64,000 bases of DNA. Origin: Symsagittifera roscoffensis. Lineage: Eukaryota; Xenacoelomorpha; Acoela; Convolutidae. Both the position numbers and the translations under genes were made by a program. Location of the stretch: positions 39,271,649 through 39,335,648 of the forward strand of contig NC_087068.1 of the NCBI RefSeq assembly GCF_963678635.1. The letters are read 5' to 3'. The notes below the pieces were generated by a model. It did no database searches. It was not told the DNA's origin and saw only the letters and a program-made list of their open reading frames with translations. Below, piece after piece: positions 49,793 to 63,607 of the stretch (positions are counted from its first letter, which is position 1; each line of letters starts with the position of its first letter).

Positions 49793-52700
49793 TGTCGAAA
49801 TAATTTTCACAATACGCAAGACAATTGCATGCACGCTGAGCAACCTCCAAAAAAGTCTGACACATTCCAAGAAAAGTTAATTTAAAAAAAAATCGAAAAA
49901 CTAGAACATATGAAACAGTGGGAAAAACTAGCAGAAGTACTGAGTTTTATAAATTGTGATCTGTTTGTAGAAAACAAATTTTTTTGTTTTCAGGAGATGA
50001 TGATTTTCGGTTTGAAAGGGCATCATTATATCCTGAAAGCTCGGTGTTAGCCTAAGTAGGAAAAGCGGAAATAAAAAAATCATAGTTTGCTATGTTATCA
50101 AAAGAATTTTTGATCAAATTGAAATGTTTTAGTGACTCCTAAACCATCGATCTGAATCAGTGTGAAAACTTAAATGAATAAAAAGCAAGGTTCTGGATTG
50201 CTAAAACCTCGTTAGCCTTTTTTTCTTAATAAGTTTTCTTCGAGCTTTTTCCAGGTGAACTTTTAATTTTCAATCGAAATCCTGGCCGAGTTTTGCCTGG
50301 CCAGGATTTTTTTGGCACATTTTGAACTTTTTGAAAAAGTTTTTTTTTGTGTCCGTTAATTTGCCCCAAAAAAATTTTCTGGGAGCAAAAATGTATCTTC
50401 CAGTAAAGACAGTAAAAATCAGGGGTAAGAAAAGCAGAAACAATACTTAGTTTTGTTTTCTAAAGACTTTTGATCAAAACGAAAAGTTTTAATGACTACC
50501 AAATCATCGATATCAACCGGTGCGAACACTGCATTGATTAAAAGTCTCAATTTTGGATTGTTAAATCCGTGCTAGCCTTGCTTCCTTGATATTTTGCATT
50601 TTCAAGTGAACACGTAGGTTTCAATCAACATCAAAACATCCCCGTCCCGAAATTTTTTGGTCCTTTTGAAAACGTTTCATGTATGCGTTGTTTTGCGCCA
50701 ATAGAGAGGAACACGTATCTTTTTATAATGACAGTGAAAATCATTAGAGCAAAAAAAGAAAATTTCATATGTTTCATTTGAGATCGTTTTTTTTCGATCG
50801 AAAAACTTTTTTAATAACTGCTAGAATTATTCAGCGTTCAGCTCATTTGATTAAAGTGCTGGATATTTACAGGTGAATTTTTAAGTTTCAATCAAATTCT
50901 TGGTCAAGTTTTGCCTGGCCAGGACTTTTTGTACCTTTTTAAAAAGTTGTTTTGTGTTTTTTTTGGTTGCATCAGTAAAAGTTTCCGGGGGGAAACTATA
51001 TCACTGTAAAGAGAGTAAAATCAAGGGTGAAAAAGCAAAAACAAAAAACTTAATTTTTTTTCTCAAAAGAATTTTTTGATCGAATCTAAAGGTTTTAGTG
51101 ACTCCTAAACGATCGATATCGACCAGTTGAATACTTAAATGATTAAAAGCGAGATTCTGGATTGCTAAAGCCTTGTTACGATTACTTCCTTGGTGTTTTC
51201 TTCTCCCGGCTTTTTTCGGGTTGACTTTTAGGTTTCAATCAAAAACCTAGTCGGGTTTTGCCTGGCCAGGATTTTTTTTGCACTTTTTAAAATTTTTGAA
51301 AAGGTTTTTGTTTGTGTCCGTTAATTTGCAACAATAAAAAATTCCGGGAGCAAAAATTTATCTTCCAGTGAAGACGGTACAAATCAAGGGTAAGAAAACA
51401 AAAACAAAACTTAATTTAGCTTTCTAAAGATTTTCGATCGAATCGAAATGTTTTAATGACCACCAAATCATCAATATCAAACCAGTGTGAACACTTCATT
51501 GATTAAAATTCTCAATTCTGTATTGCTAAAGCCGTGTTAGCCTTAATTCTTTGATATTTTGCTTTCTCCGAGCTTTTCCATGTGAACACTTAGGTATCAA
51601 ACCACATCAAAACGTCCCCGTACAGGAGTTTTTCTGGTCCTTTTCAAAACGTTTAATGCATGCGTTATTTTGCGCCAATAGAGAGTATCACATATCTTTT
51701 TATAAATACAACGAAAATATTTAGAGCAAAAAAAAGATAATTTCATATGTTTCATTTGGGATAGTATTTTTTGATGGGAAAGTGAGTTAATAACTGCTAG
51801 AATTATTCAGCGTTCAGCTCATTTGAATGAAGTGCTGGATTTTTTTTATAGGAAAGATTTCACATGGCATATTAAGAGAAAGAACAGCGAACGAAAGTAC
51901 TATAATTATATAAGAATATATATTCAATTCAGTGAGATATTATCTATTGCTGAGAAACGATACTGATTTCTCCCAGGAGTTCAATGATAAATCAATAATT
52001 CGATTGGCTCCGCAGAATTAAAAAAAAATTTTGTGATCTTTATTTGTTAAATGACTCGAGAATCTTGATGATTACCATTTTTTTTGGCTGATTTTTACTT
52101 CCATTTTTTCGACTTTTGTCGAGCTCAGTGCTAGGAATTCTCAAGATGATACAAACGAAAAAAAAACAAGAGCAATTGATACGTTTGTTAGAATGCCGTG
52201 CAGTCTAGTTTAGCATGACAAGCGACTCAGTTTTTTAATTTTATCTTTCCCCATATGCAAACAATAATTTTTTATCGAGAGCCAATTTTTTTCTTCTGAA
52301 AAACTTTCTTGAAAAATTTATGATTGATTTGAGAACTCTACAATTAGTAAACCATAGTTAATAAAAATGTTTCAGACCAAAATGAGTGATAAAAACGTTG
52401 AGTAACATGAAATAGCATTCATTAATTGGAATCAACCGCTTACATGTATTTGGTGTCAATCGAATTTTTGCTACAAAAACAAACGAGTCTTCTATGAAAA
52501 TAGTTTTTTTTTGCTGCCTTGAACCCTAGGTTTTGAATTCAAATAGGCATAAGGGACTTTTTTCCTAAGATAAAAAATTGAAAGATTGACAATGTTCATC
52601 AATAAAGCGCGATGAATAATCTATACTTCCTTTTGTTTTTTGTTACAAAAAGTCTGATTTTGCTGTTTTCAAAAATTTGGGGCTGCAGTGATATTTTTGA

Positions 52701-53117
52701 GTTCAGATGGGGCCACGTGCTTAATTGTTTGTCATTCCTTTTTTATAATCTTGAAAGTTATGATAAAACTATATCTGTGAACACTTCCTTCTGTTAGTTA
52801 AAAAGGAACATGTTAAAAAAACATTTAAAGAAAAAAGGAACGCTCATTTGGTTGATGTCAAACTGGTTAGAATTTACATTATAATTAAAGCTCTTTATAA
52901 TTGATTTTTCTGAAATTAAAGTTCCATAATAGTTAGGGCTCAGAACTGATCGGTTGATATCAGAACTTTTGAAAGTTGTATGATACGTAAGACTTGGTTC
53001 CGATCGAGTCAATTTTTTAGCAAAATCAAAGGGATTTATTTCATTCTGATTTTCCTTTAAATTAGAACTAATCGGTTAAGACATAACAATTGTTTTTAAT
53101 TGCTTTCACTTTTTGGG

Positions 53118-53366
53118 ATGTTTTCTGGGACATCTGTTTTTTGGGACAAATTGTTTCAACTTTTTTCTTTACTTATTGAGATGCCGCCGTTGAGTAGAAA
53201 TGAAAAAGTAGTATGCCTTGTATGTGGTAGAGATTTCACTCGCTCACAAGCATCAAGAAATCGCTGTGGTGTTTTAAATTGTTCGAATTGCAGTTTTTCT
53301 ACATATAGCAGCGAGGAACTGAATGTTCATACCGAGAAAAAGCACTTTATTCCTGTTTACTCTTGA
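53118..53366 (+). CDS. Short C2H2-like zinc-finger ORF, array unit 3
   Basis: Third copy of the 82-aa frame. It differs from unit 1 by L-to-F, R-to-K and K-to-N, the last beside the second finger's first Cys; all zinc ligands remain. It sits in the deleted unit nearest the retrotransposon remnant. Confidence 0.4.
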   Translation: MFSGTSVFWDKLFQLFSLLIEMPPLSRNEKVVCLVCGRDFTRSQASRNRCGVLNCSNCSFSTYSSEELNVHTEKKHFIPVYS

Positions 53367-54141
53367 TGTCGAAATAATCTTCACAATACGCAAGACGATT
53401 GCATGCACGCTGAGCAACCTCCAAAAAAGTCTGACACATTCCAAGAAAAGTTAATTTAAAAAAAATCGAAAAACTAGAACATATGAAACAGTGGGAAAAA
53501 CTAGCAGAAGTACTGAGTTTTATAAATTGTGATCTGTTTGTAGAAAACAAATTTTTTTTGTTTTCAGGAGATGATTTTCGGTTTGAAAGGTCTTCATTAT
53601 ATCCTGAAAGCTCGGTGTTAGCCTAAGTAGGAAAAGCGGAGTTTTTTAATTTTATCTTTCCCCATATGCAAACAATAATTTTTGGTCGAGAGCCAATTTT
53701 TTTCCTCTGAAAAACTTTCTTGAAAAATTTATGATTGATTTGAGAACTCTACAATTAGTAAACAATAGTCAATAAAAATGTTTCAGACCAAAATGAGTGA
53801 TAAAAACGTTGAGTAACATGAAATAGCATTCAATAATTGGAATCAACCGCTTACATGTATTTGGTGTCAATCGAAATTTTGCTACAAAAACAAACGAGTC
53901 TTCTACGAAAATAGTTTTTTTTGCTGCCTTGAACCCTAGGTTTTGAATTCAAATAGGCATAAGGGACTTTTTTCCTAAGATAAAAAATTGAAAGATTGAC
54001 AATGTTCATCAATAAAGCGCGATGAATAATCTATACTTCCTTTTGTTTTTTGTTACAAAAAGTCTGATTTTGCTGTTTTCAAAAATTTGGGGCTGCAGTG
54101 ATATTTTTGAGTTCAGATGGGGCCACGTGCTTAATTTTTTG

Positions 54142-54458
54142 TTATAAAGAGAAAAAAATAAAAACTCGATTTTCCTGCTGAACGATTATGTTGAGTTGCA
54201 ATTTTTTGACCTACGATGCGAAATCATAACCGACCAAAGCTCAACAAAGTGCTAGAAATTGAAATTCGGAGGTCCGACTTTAAAAACGTTCTGCTGATCA
54301 TAGAGGATGCTTACATTGACTTTGGATGAAAAAAAATGCAGATAGGGGATTTTGAAGCTGCGTCAAATTTGTACTAAATTTGGGTTCTAGTGCCAGAACT
54401 TTCTTAACTTCTTATTGTCGCTTTTTGCTCATTAAAAAAAATTTACCGAGCTTTATCT
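54142..54458. other. Junction between array and RT remnant
   Basis: This 317-bp stretch is outside the repeat unit and before the first recognisable retroelement coding sequence. It contains stop-broken frames only. It could be a decayed part of the same element. Confidence 0.4.
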
Positions 54459-56700
54459 TTGAATGGACTATTGTCCAGTTTTACATCAAAAGATAAAACC
54501 TGCCTAGAAAACGAAGAAATTAAGCATTTTGACAAATTGATGAGTACAAGCAAAATATCTGCCGCCATTAGATTCCTTTCAGTCAAGAAAAGAAAAAGAG
54601 TACTTCCCCTAAACGAAGTTATTGAAGGAAAAACAGTTCATAGTATCCTGAAAGGAAAGCACACCCAAGCCAAAGCAGCGAACACTATCTAAATAACTGA
54701 AGTAAGAAAAGAGACTGGACCATACTTACCCTCTATATTCGAACAAATCAACGCCAAGACAGTTCAAAAGTCAACCCTTAAGTCAAACAGAAGCGACGAT
54801 CCCTAAGGCCTAGATGCGGACGAAAGGAGATAAATGCTTATTTACTTCAACAGGACCTCCTTTGAGATTTGCAAAACAATTGCAAAGCCATCCTATATGA
54901 TAGAAAGTAAAATTCTCCCCCCTGAAAACCTAATAGCGTACAACTTGTGTCATCTGATACCTCTGGAAAAAATTTCGGGGGTAAGGCCTGGTTGTAAAGA
55001 CGAGGCTCTGAGACGAATAATTGGCAAAATAATCACCCATTGTATTAAAAAAAGACATCAAAAACCTCGGAACAAATTTCCATCTCTGCTTAGGCCAGAA
55101 GAGCGGAATCGAATATGCTATCCGCAGCTTGAGGAAGGAGTTTAATGAAAGCGAAACGGAGCCCATTCTACTTATTGATGCAGAAATTCTTTCAGCTTGC
55201 TCAAAAGAAAACTTGCTCTTAAAATTATAGAAGTCCTTTGCCCGACACTACAACATGCGCTGGTCAAATCATATGAACATCCCTCAAATTTGTATGTCAA
55301 CAACACGGTTTTTACAACTACCGAAGGCACAATGCAAGGTGATACCCTCAAAACGGCTTTTCACGGAATAGGGATAAACCAACTGATCGAGCTCCTACAA
55401 AAACCAAATTTCGCCCAAAAATGGTTCGCAGATGTCGGAAGCGCTGCAGGTGATCTTGAGATTATTCTTGCAGAACTCGAAAAACTTGATGTGCGTGGTA
55501 AGGTTTTCGGCTACAAGCCTTCCAAGTGTCAAATCAGAAAAAAGGAAAACCACCAGGAATGCTTCATAGAGGTTTTCGAAGGCACAAACATTACAATGGC
55601 ACATGGCTTTAGAATCCTACCATTACAATGGTAGATGGCTTTACAGTCAATACATGGAAAAAGAAATTGAAAAAACAACTACGCTAACAAAAAGGCTTTC
55701 CAAAAAAGCTACAACATCACCACAACATGCGTACTCCTGCTACACAAAAGGAGTTAAAATAAATTAAACTTCCCAACCAGAAAAATATCGGAAGTTTTAA
55801 AGAAAATGGACAAAACTGAGAAAAAAGTAAGACATCAGCTACTTCCTAGTGTCACTGTTAAAAACAGAATAACCGATGAAGATCGCAGAATTTTTGCTCT
55901 ATCATTAGACCTCCTCAGTTACGTGGACTTATCCTGCAAATATGATTGTTCACGGGCCATATATGATCCACTAGTAAACAGTGATCCAGAATTAGCTGAA
56001 ACGGAACAAACTCTGATAGATTAAAAAATAAAAAGTGAGAAACAGTACATCACACTCTCTTAAAAGGCTGAAATTATGACAATTGCTCATAAGAAGAAAA
56101 ACTTACAAACAATCTAGCATCAGAAAAAGAAGCATCGATCTGGCTTGGCGTGCTACCCTTGAAAAATACAATTTTTCCTTAACAAAACAGGGTTTAAAGA
56201 TAGCTTACATCAAAAATATAGATGGGAACCACCGGACACCCCACATACATGCCCATGTGGACAACCGTTCACACTAACCAACTCTCTACACTGCTCCATA
56301 GGTGGATACTCTATGGAGCAGATACTCTATGGAGCGAAATGCCATGGTGTTGAGATACAATGGAAATTTCAATCGTTGGAAGGTGAAAGCTTTCACAACA
56401 AAACTACCCCTGCTGAAGATGACGCTCGATTTGACATCAAGGCAAAAGGACTCTGGGGAGCTTGATTCATCCGAACTATTTTCGATGTTAGAAACTCCAA
56501 CCCCCCTGCTAAGTCCTGCCCTGGAACTATATCTGACGCCTACAATTATAAGGAAAATTTCAAAACATTAAATTACCAACAAAAAAATCTGGATGTGGAA
56601 CACAGCAACTTTGTTCCATTAATTTTTGCGTGTACTCGAGGAGCAGCACCAAGCTCCACAATAACCGTCCAGAAACTTGCAGAGAAATGAAGCGAAGAAC
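54459..56700 (+). pseudogene. Broken non-LTR retrotransposon, RT + RLE type
   Basis: Coding traces follow one another in changing frames. Near 54540-54690 is a pre-RT block with an AAIRFLS stretch and KHTQAKAA. At 54830-55140 the RT fingers show LIPLEK and GVRPGCKDEALRRIIGK. At 55160-55620 the palm has LLIDAE, TEGTMQGDTLK and WFADVGSAAGD, where the usual second aspartate of the A-D-D active site is Val. From 56340 to 56690 the C-terminal domain shows FDIKAKGLW, IFDVRNSNP and VEHSNFVPLIFA, which I read as the restriction-like endonuclease end. Several stops and frameshifts make it non-functional. The exact clade is not settled. Confidence 0.8.
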
Positions 56701-58642
<1,942 letters not shown>

Positions 58643-59479
58643 TCAAATTGTACAAATAAATTAAGCGCTGTAAGTAATGATTGTCTTGGAAATCACCTGT
58701 GTCAAGTTGTTTTTATTTGTAAAGGGCTAATGGATGCGCAACATCACGAATGTTTATTACCCTTTTGTGAAATGAATTTATTATTCCATGGTACATAATG
58801 TTTAAATAATTTTCTTTAAATCAAATATATAAATTAAAACGTTTTTTTTTTTAAATTTAAGATCAACTGTTAAAGTAGCGAGAGTGAATTGAAGCATATT
58901 TGAATAAGCAGCGATACATAAAAGCATTGAGCAATGACTATGAATGATGTCTTTTGATACCTGAAAGTTCAGTCGCACTTGAAGGGCCTGAAAGCATTAT
59001 ATAAGTAGAGTATGATTATATTTGCGATAAACAAGACTATTGCTTTTTGTTTTATAATTTGTTAATTGAATAGTTTTTTCTGACATTTTCGTGACATTTG
59101 AAGTGCCTAAGATCATTCTAAAGGCAGATGATGGTTACATTTGTGATAAGCAAAGGTAGTGCAATTTTTGTTTATATTTTTAAACAGTTTTTTTTTTTTG
59201 GTTAAATTTGTCAGCTTCATTGAGCTTCGTTTTTTTCGCTTGCGAACACAGATCGGAACACAGATTTTTTTGGATTAACAAGTAATAGTTTAACAGAATC
59301 ACTGAATCATTTGTGCTGTTATCATTCGTGCAGCATTGAAACTGAAAAGATTAACGTCTTAAGTAGACAGCTTGAAAAGTAATTTCTTAGTATTAATATT
59401 CATCAATGTATAGCATAGAAAAGTTTGGAATAGTTTTGGAGTGGAGTTTATAGGTCAAATTCTGTCGTAGCAGTTCAAT
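58643..59479. other. Spacer after Rab6
   Basis: Rab6 poly(A) signal at 58655-58660, then AT-rich sequence. The motif GTTTAACAGAATCACTGAATC at 59288-59309 is shared with 395 and 11889. Two similar segments near 58976-59042 and 59095-59166 (GCATTATATAAG.../GATGATGGTTACATTTGTGATAAGCAA) suggest a diverged local duplication. No gene is seen. Confidence 0.5.
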
Positions 59480-61990
59480 TTTTACTCGGAACGAATTTGT
59501 TGTCTTTCTCTCTGCTCTATTTTCGGGCGGTGAAGTTCGTAGAGTACAACCTTAATCTTCGTGATCAGATTTTCCTTCGGTAATTCGTGACAGTGTTCTA
59601 CATGGCTGTGTTGGGTTATAATCTGTTCGCAAAAAAATATATACATTCGAGATCCAGATTGTATATTGCTTGCTGTCGTGAAACCAGTATCCATGTTGTG
59701 AAACTAGAATGGATTTATTTTTCAGAATCCATGTTGTGTTTTTGGTATGTAACGATTCTGACCATTCGGTTAGGCGTTGGTGTATTACATGGGAGAAGGT
59801 TTTTGATGTTGTTGGGAGGATGGCTATTCCTTTGTAATTGTTTGGATTGGATTTCGCGCCTTTTTGTTTTTACAACGGAGTTATATAAGCTGTTTTCCAC
59901 TCTTATGAATAAACTGTCTTCATTTGGTGGTTTTGGATAGTAATTGCATCATAGGAAAGATTATGTAAAATGTAGATTTAAGGCATTTTCCTGAGAGGCC
60001 ATCTAATCGGGTGGCTTTTTTCATTTTGATAATTCGGGAGGCTTCTAATTCATAGTCATTTATGGCGGTGTCTAGGTAGACAAAGTAGTCTCCGTTTTTG
60101 GTTGTAATATAATCGTGATCGATAAATAATAGGTCATTTAGGGTTCAATGTACTTGTTCTGGACTTGAGATTTTCAAAATGTTCTTGCAGCTCTAAAGTA
60201 TTTACCTGACAAATTTTCGTTTTCCTTTTTCTGTTTTAAGTATTTTGAGAATTGACTCCGGTCAGTGTCTGCTGTAATTAAAAATTCCATCACTTTTAAT
60301 GTTTCGTATTGAAGTTTTTTTTTTCAATTTCGCCTGAATTTCATTTTCCACCAATGGATGGCGGTAGTGTTTTCTAAGCATGTGTTATTTAAGGCGAAAT
60401 GGTATGCAATTTTCGTTGATTCAAGATTTTTGTATGTTTCTATATCGAACCATGGTTTCTGTTGAGGAATTGCTGTTTTTTCAAAGATTTCTGTTACTTT
60501 CTGAAAAAGTTGATCTACTGTGTGGTTGTCTTCTTTTATTGAGTTGATTTTTGTTTGTATTCCAAAATACGGTGCGGCATGGTCGCATTATCTCATAGCA
60601 TGCGAGGCTTCTTTTCTCGATGGGTTACAGTTGTGGTTAACTTGAGTATGTTTGTATAGTATTATAGTTTTCTATGATCTTGAGGTCTGTAGGTATTACT
60701 GAAGAACAGATCAATTGTGCTGTTGCCTCGCTTGCAGCTGTAAGTAAATTCTTGTGAGTTTTTTAGGCAATATAGATTGCTTTGCTTCATTAGCTCCAAT
60801 AGCACATGTTTTCTGATGGATTCAATATCCAGGCGAAAGCTTAGGTCTCCGGCAAAAAGTGTTTCGTTGACTCTATTTGAGTGCTTGAGGGCTGCTGAGA
60901 TTTCGCGTAAGATATCCTCTATTTCACTCTTTGGTGGGGAATATCCTATCATTGCTGTAAGTATTTATTCGTGAAGGTATTTGCTTATATTGCTTTCTTT
61001 TTTGTAGTTTTTAAGGCACAATCCGCTAGACTTCGGTTTGATGCAATAGTAATTCCCACGGTGGGGCGTCCTTTATTGCATTTCTTTGCAGGTGAGTTTG
61101 TTCATATAAAGTTACGAATCTCTAGTTCGTTGGAGCTCATTGTTTCTGTTAGCAGAAGAATGTCATATTGTTTGTCGTCTGAGTTTGGTAGTTGATCTGT
61201 TTCCTTCAATATTCCATAGGAGAGCGATAGGCTTTTGGGTTTATCTTGTAGTCAAGCTTGGTTATTTGTATTCGTTGTTTTTTTGGTAAGGTCTGAGTTT
61301 GATGAAAATTTTTTTCCAATTTGTTCGTGTTTCGCAATTTTCTAGCCTTTTTCAGGATTTCCCATTTTTGTTTGGTGGCTTTAAACGTGAGGCGAATCAG
61401 TTTATTGTTCTCTCTGCCAGGAAGGCTTTCCTTGATTCGATGTGCTCCTCTTTGAAGTTTGTGTCTAGAGTCTTGCATATCTCGAGGACATCGGAATTAA
61501 CCTGGTCACTAATTGAGATGCTTGAGATCACGATGTTCGTTTCACGTGCCTTTTGTTTTTTATTCGAGTTTGATACGTTTGAAAACATTTCAATAAAGCA
61601 GTTTTTTCTGTTCTTCAGTGCTTGATTTTTTTCTTCGATACGCCGATGTACTTTCACGTCAATTTCTTCGATGCTCTTGACTTTTTGCTTAATTTGCTCA
61701 TTGGCTGAGTTGTCTCTCAGTTTGTTGACCTATTCTTCGAGCTTTTTGAGTGTTTGCAGGATTGAACTCAACTGAGTATCGAAAAAAATCATCGGTCTAT
61801 CAGTTGTCTTCGCATTTTTTGGCGGCTTAGGCTGCACATCATTTATCTTTCTTGCGTTGCAAGATAATATTATTGATTTTGTATGTTTCTTTCTTGTTTT
61901 TTTTTATCGCTGTTTTCGGCGTTTTTTAAATCCTTGTCTTTAGCCTGAATAGTCTCGTTTGTTTTATCGGCTTATGGACCTATATCTGAG
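59480..61990 (-). pseudogene. Broken APE-type LINE on minus strand
   Basis: Read on the minus strand, the order is that of a LINE. At ~61800-61220 is an ORF1-like coiled coil (EEKNQALKNRKN) followed by an RRM-like VNSDVLEICKTL and IRLTFKATKQKWEILKKARK. At 61200-60660 is an apurinic-type endonuclease: ILLLTET at 61161-61141, GRPTVGITIAS, FAGDLSFRLD and STIDLFFSN. At 60560-60180 is a linker with KPWFDIETYKN. At 59840-59700 the RT begins with NYKGIAILPTTSK. Stops and frameshifts break every part, and the RT palm is missing or unrecognisable. It is a different lineage from the element at 54459. Confidence 0.75.
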
Positions 61991-62524
61991 TCTTATGAAC
62001 CAGAAATATATTTTCATCCTTTTGCACGTTTCCGTAAAAAATTAGAGAATCAACACTTGTAGCTAATAATTTTTCATCAATATTTCCTTTATTCGCTGCT
62101 CGATTATTTTTTTTGTGATTGTTTTTTTTTTGCCGGTAGTTGTGTTGTTGAACGTGCTCTCCTCAAATTGAACATCATTGGAGGCAAAATATTTGAATTT
62201 TTTGTAGATATATTTACTTTGGTTGAATTTTTTTCCATGCTTGGTATCGCAAGTGGTGCTGAGCTCCGCTTTGCCTGTGTTTAAATATGTTTAAAAAAGT
62301 TTTCATCAAAAAATCTGCGTAGCTTTATTTTTGGAAATAGTCTGCCCTTATATAAATACCGAATTCATTCTACAGTTTTTCAGGTGCTAATTTATTGCTG
62401 TAGTTTTGTCTGTTCTGAGAATATCAAATTCAGTATAGTTAATAGCAAATTTACAATTTTTTCTAGGTAAAAAACAGCTGAAATCTCTCCTTTTTTTAAA
62501 TAATCATTCCTTGAATTTTATTTT
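61991..62524. other. Spacer with family A tail
   Basis: A family A tail lies at 62244-62281 (GTATCGCAAGTGGTGCTGAG then CTCCGCTTTGCCTGTGTT). Its head was not found nearby. It may lie upstream of, or have been split by, the LINE remnant. The rest is AT-rich without genes. Confidence 0.5.
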
Positions 62525-62994
62525 ATCCTTCCGATAGCACGGGTATTGCAATTGGGTAGTAGACTTTTTGCCCGTAAACAATTTTGTCCACAGAACTCAT
62601 TACATTCATTGAAAAGGTGGTACCTTGGTTCATAAATAATTCAAAGTTTGTAGTATCTCTTGCACGCTTAGCCTGGTGGTAAAGAATACGCCTGGACGGC
62701 AAAGGTCCTGGGTTTGAATCTGACCAGGACCAGTTTTTTTTCAAACGGTAATTGGTGCTGTTAAAAAAATTTCGGCCTAATATTTGTCTGCTTATGTTCT
62801 GTCGGCATAGTTTCCACATCTAAGAATCTTTTGTTCCAGCTGTAAACAATTGTAACTGCAGCTGTTTTTAGCATTTTAAAAATCCAGTCGAATCTAAATT
62901 TGCTTTTCTCATTTTTTGTAATGTAAACAGCTCGATTTGTAAAATTTCACCTTCTTTCGTCTTTTTTATCGGCTTAAAAAATTCCGGCCTAATT
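62525..62994. mobile_element. Family A element, copy 5, 5' part
   Basis: The head CCTTCCGATAGCACGGGTAT is followed by TGCAATTGGGTAGTAGAC. It includes the best tRNA-like module of the window (62661-62731: TTAGCCTGGTGGTAAAGAAT and GGGTTTGAATCTGACCAGG). No family A tail follows; a family B element begins directly at 62995. Confidence 0.6.
62661..62731 (+). repeat. tRNA-like SINE module, best preserved
   Basis: A-box-like TTAGCCTGGTGGTAAAG and B-box-like GGTTTGAATCT at tRNA spacing in about 71 nt. GGTCCTGGGTTTGAATCTGA can form the T-arm side. The 5' end does not pair with the 3' end, so it is a SINE head or promoter rather than a tRNA gene. Confidence 0.6.
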
Positions 62995-63607
62995 ACACTT
63001 GCGAAGCTAGTGTATTAGAAGGAACCTTCTTTTTTTTCAACCTAAGTAGCAAATTATAGTGCGTCATCCCAATAATGGTGGGGCACCTTTACACATTTTT
63101 GATAGCATGTGCTTTGACATTCGAATAGTAACAAAATAAACAGTTGATACATTTTTAATTCATCAAATGAACCGAAAAAAAACTTCTTTGTTACAAACAA
63201 CATAACAATAATGAAAATTCGATTTCAGATATTTTCCAAATATATCTCGCAATTTTTCGAAAAGCATAAGTTAAACATAATGTTTCTTTATGTTTTAAGA
63301 TTTGTTACATGCAAAGTTAGTGTGGATGCCTCAGTATTTGGTGCTGAATCGCATTGGCAATTTGTTAGTATATGTAGCTGCTTTATTCGTGACTAGTTTT
63401 TGTCAGTTGTTAATCTTGAGTGGCTGTGGGGATAGTGCGTGAGACTCTAAATCTCTTGATTGCAGTGCATCGTAGATTCCAGTCCTACACGTAGCCGAGT
63501 TTTTGCTAATTCGAGGCTTATTTCTACTTTTTTTTATATCATTTGAAATAGTTGTTTTTTGAACGTCTTCTCATAATTGTTTGCAAAGCGCAGCTTCGCC
63601 TCTATGT
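62995..63607. mobile_element. Family B element, copy 2
   Basis: The head ACACTTGCGAAGCTAGTGTA and the tail GCAAAGCGCAGCTTCGCCTC match the 6838 copy, as do the internal ATTTTTAATTCATCAAATGA and the tRNA-like module at 63418-63496. It is about 613 bp. The ORF at 63211 is fortuitous. Confidence 0.7.

Larger units (their letters stand above)
45791..54141 (+). repeat. Tandem array of three ~3.4-3.6 kb units
   Basis: Units begin at 45791, 49167 and 52741 with the same TTTTATAATCTTGAAAGT sequence. Unit 1 is 3,376 bp, unit 2 is 3,574 bp and unit 3 about 1,400 bp with a large internal deletion. Identity looks very high throughout by eye. Unit 1 lacks two ~90-110 bp blocks kept in unit 2. Each unit carries a short zinc-finger ORF near its start and a series of diverged subrepeats. 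The array ends at 54141, just before a reverse transcriptase remnant on the same strand. Confidence 0.95.

Noticed and set aside
45791-54141. CRISPR-like or rDNA spacer array
   Set aside because: Units are kilobases long with no short regular repeats and spacers, and no rRNA sequence is seen in or beside them.
59587-59940. 117-aa plus-strand ORF with hydrophobic stretches
   Set aside because: The minus strand of the same DNA encodes a recognisable RT start, so this is antisense to the LINE remnant.
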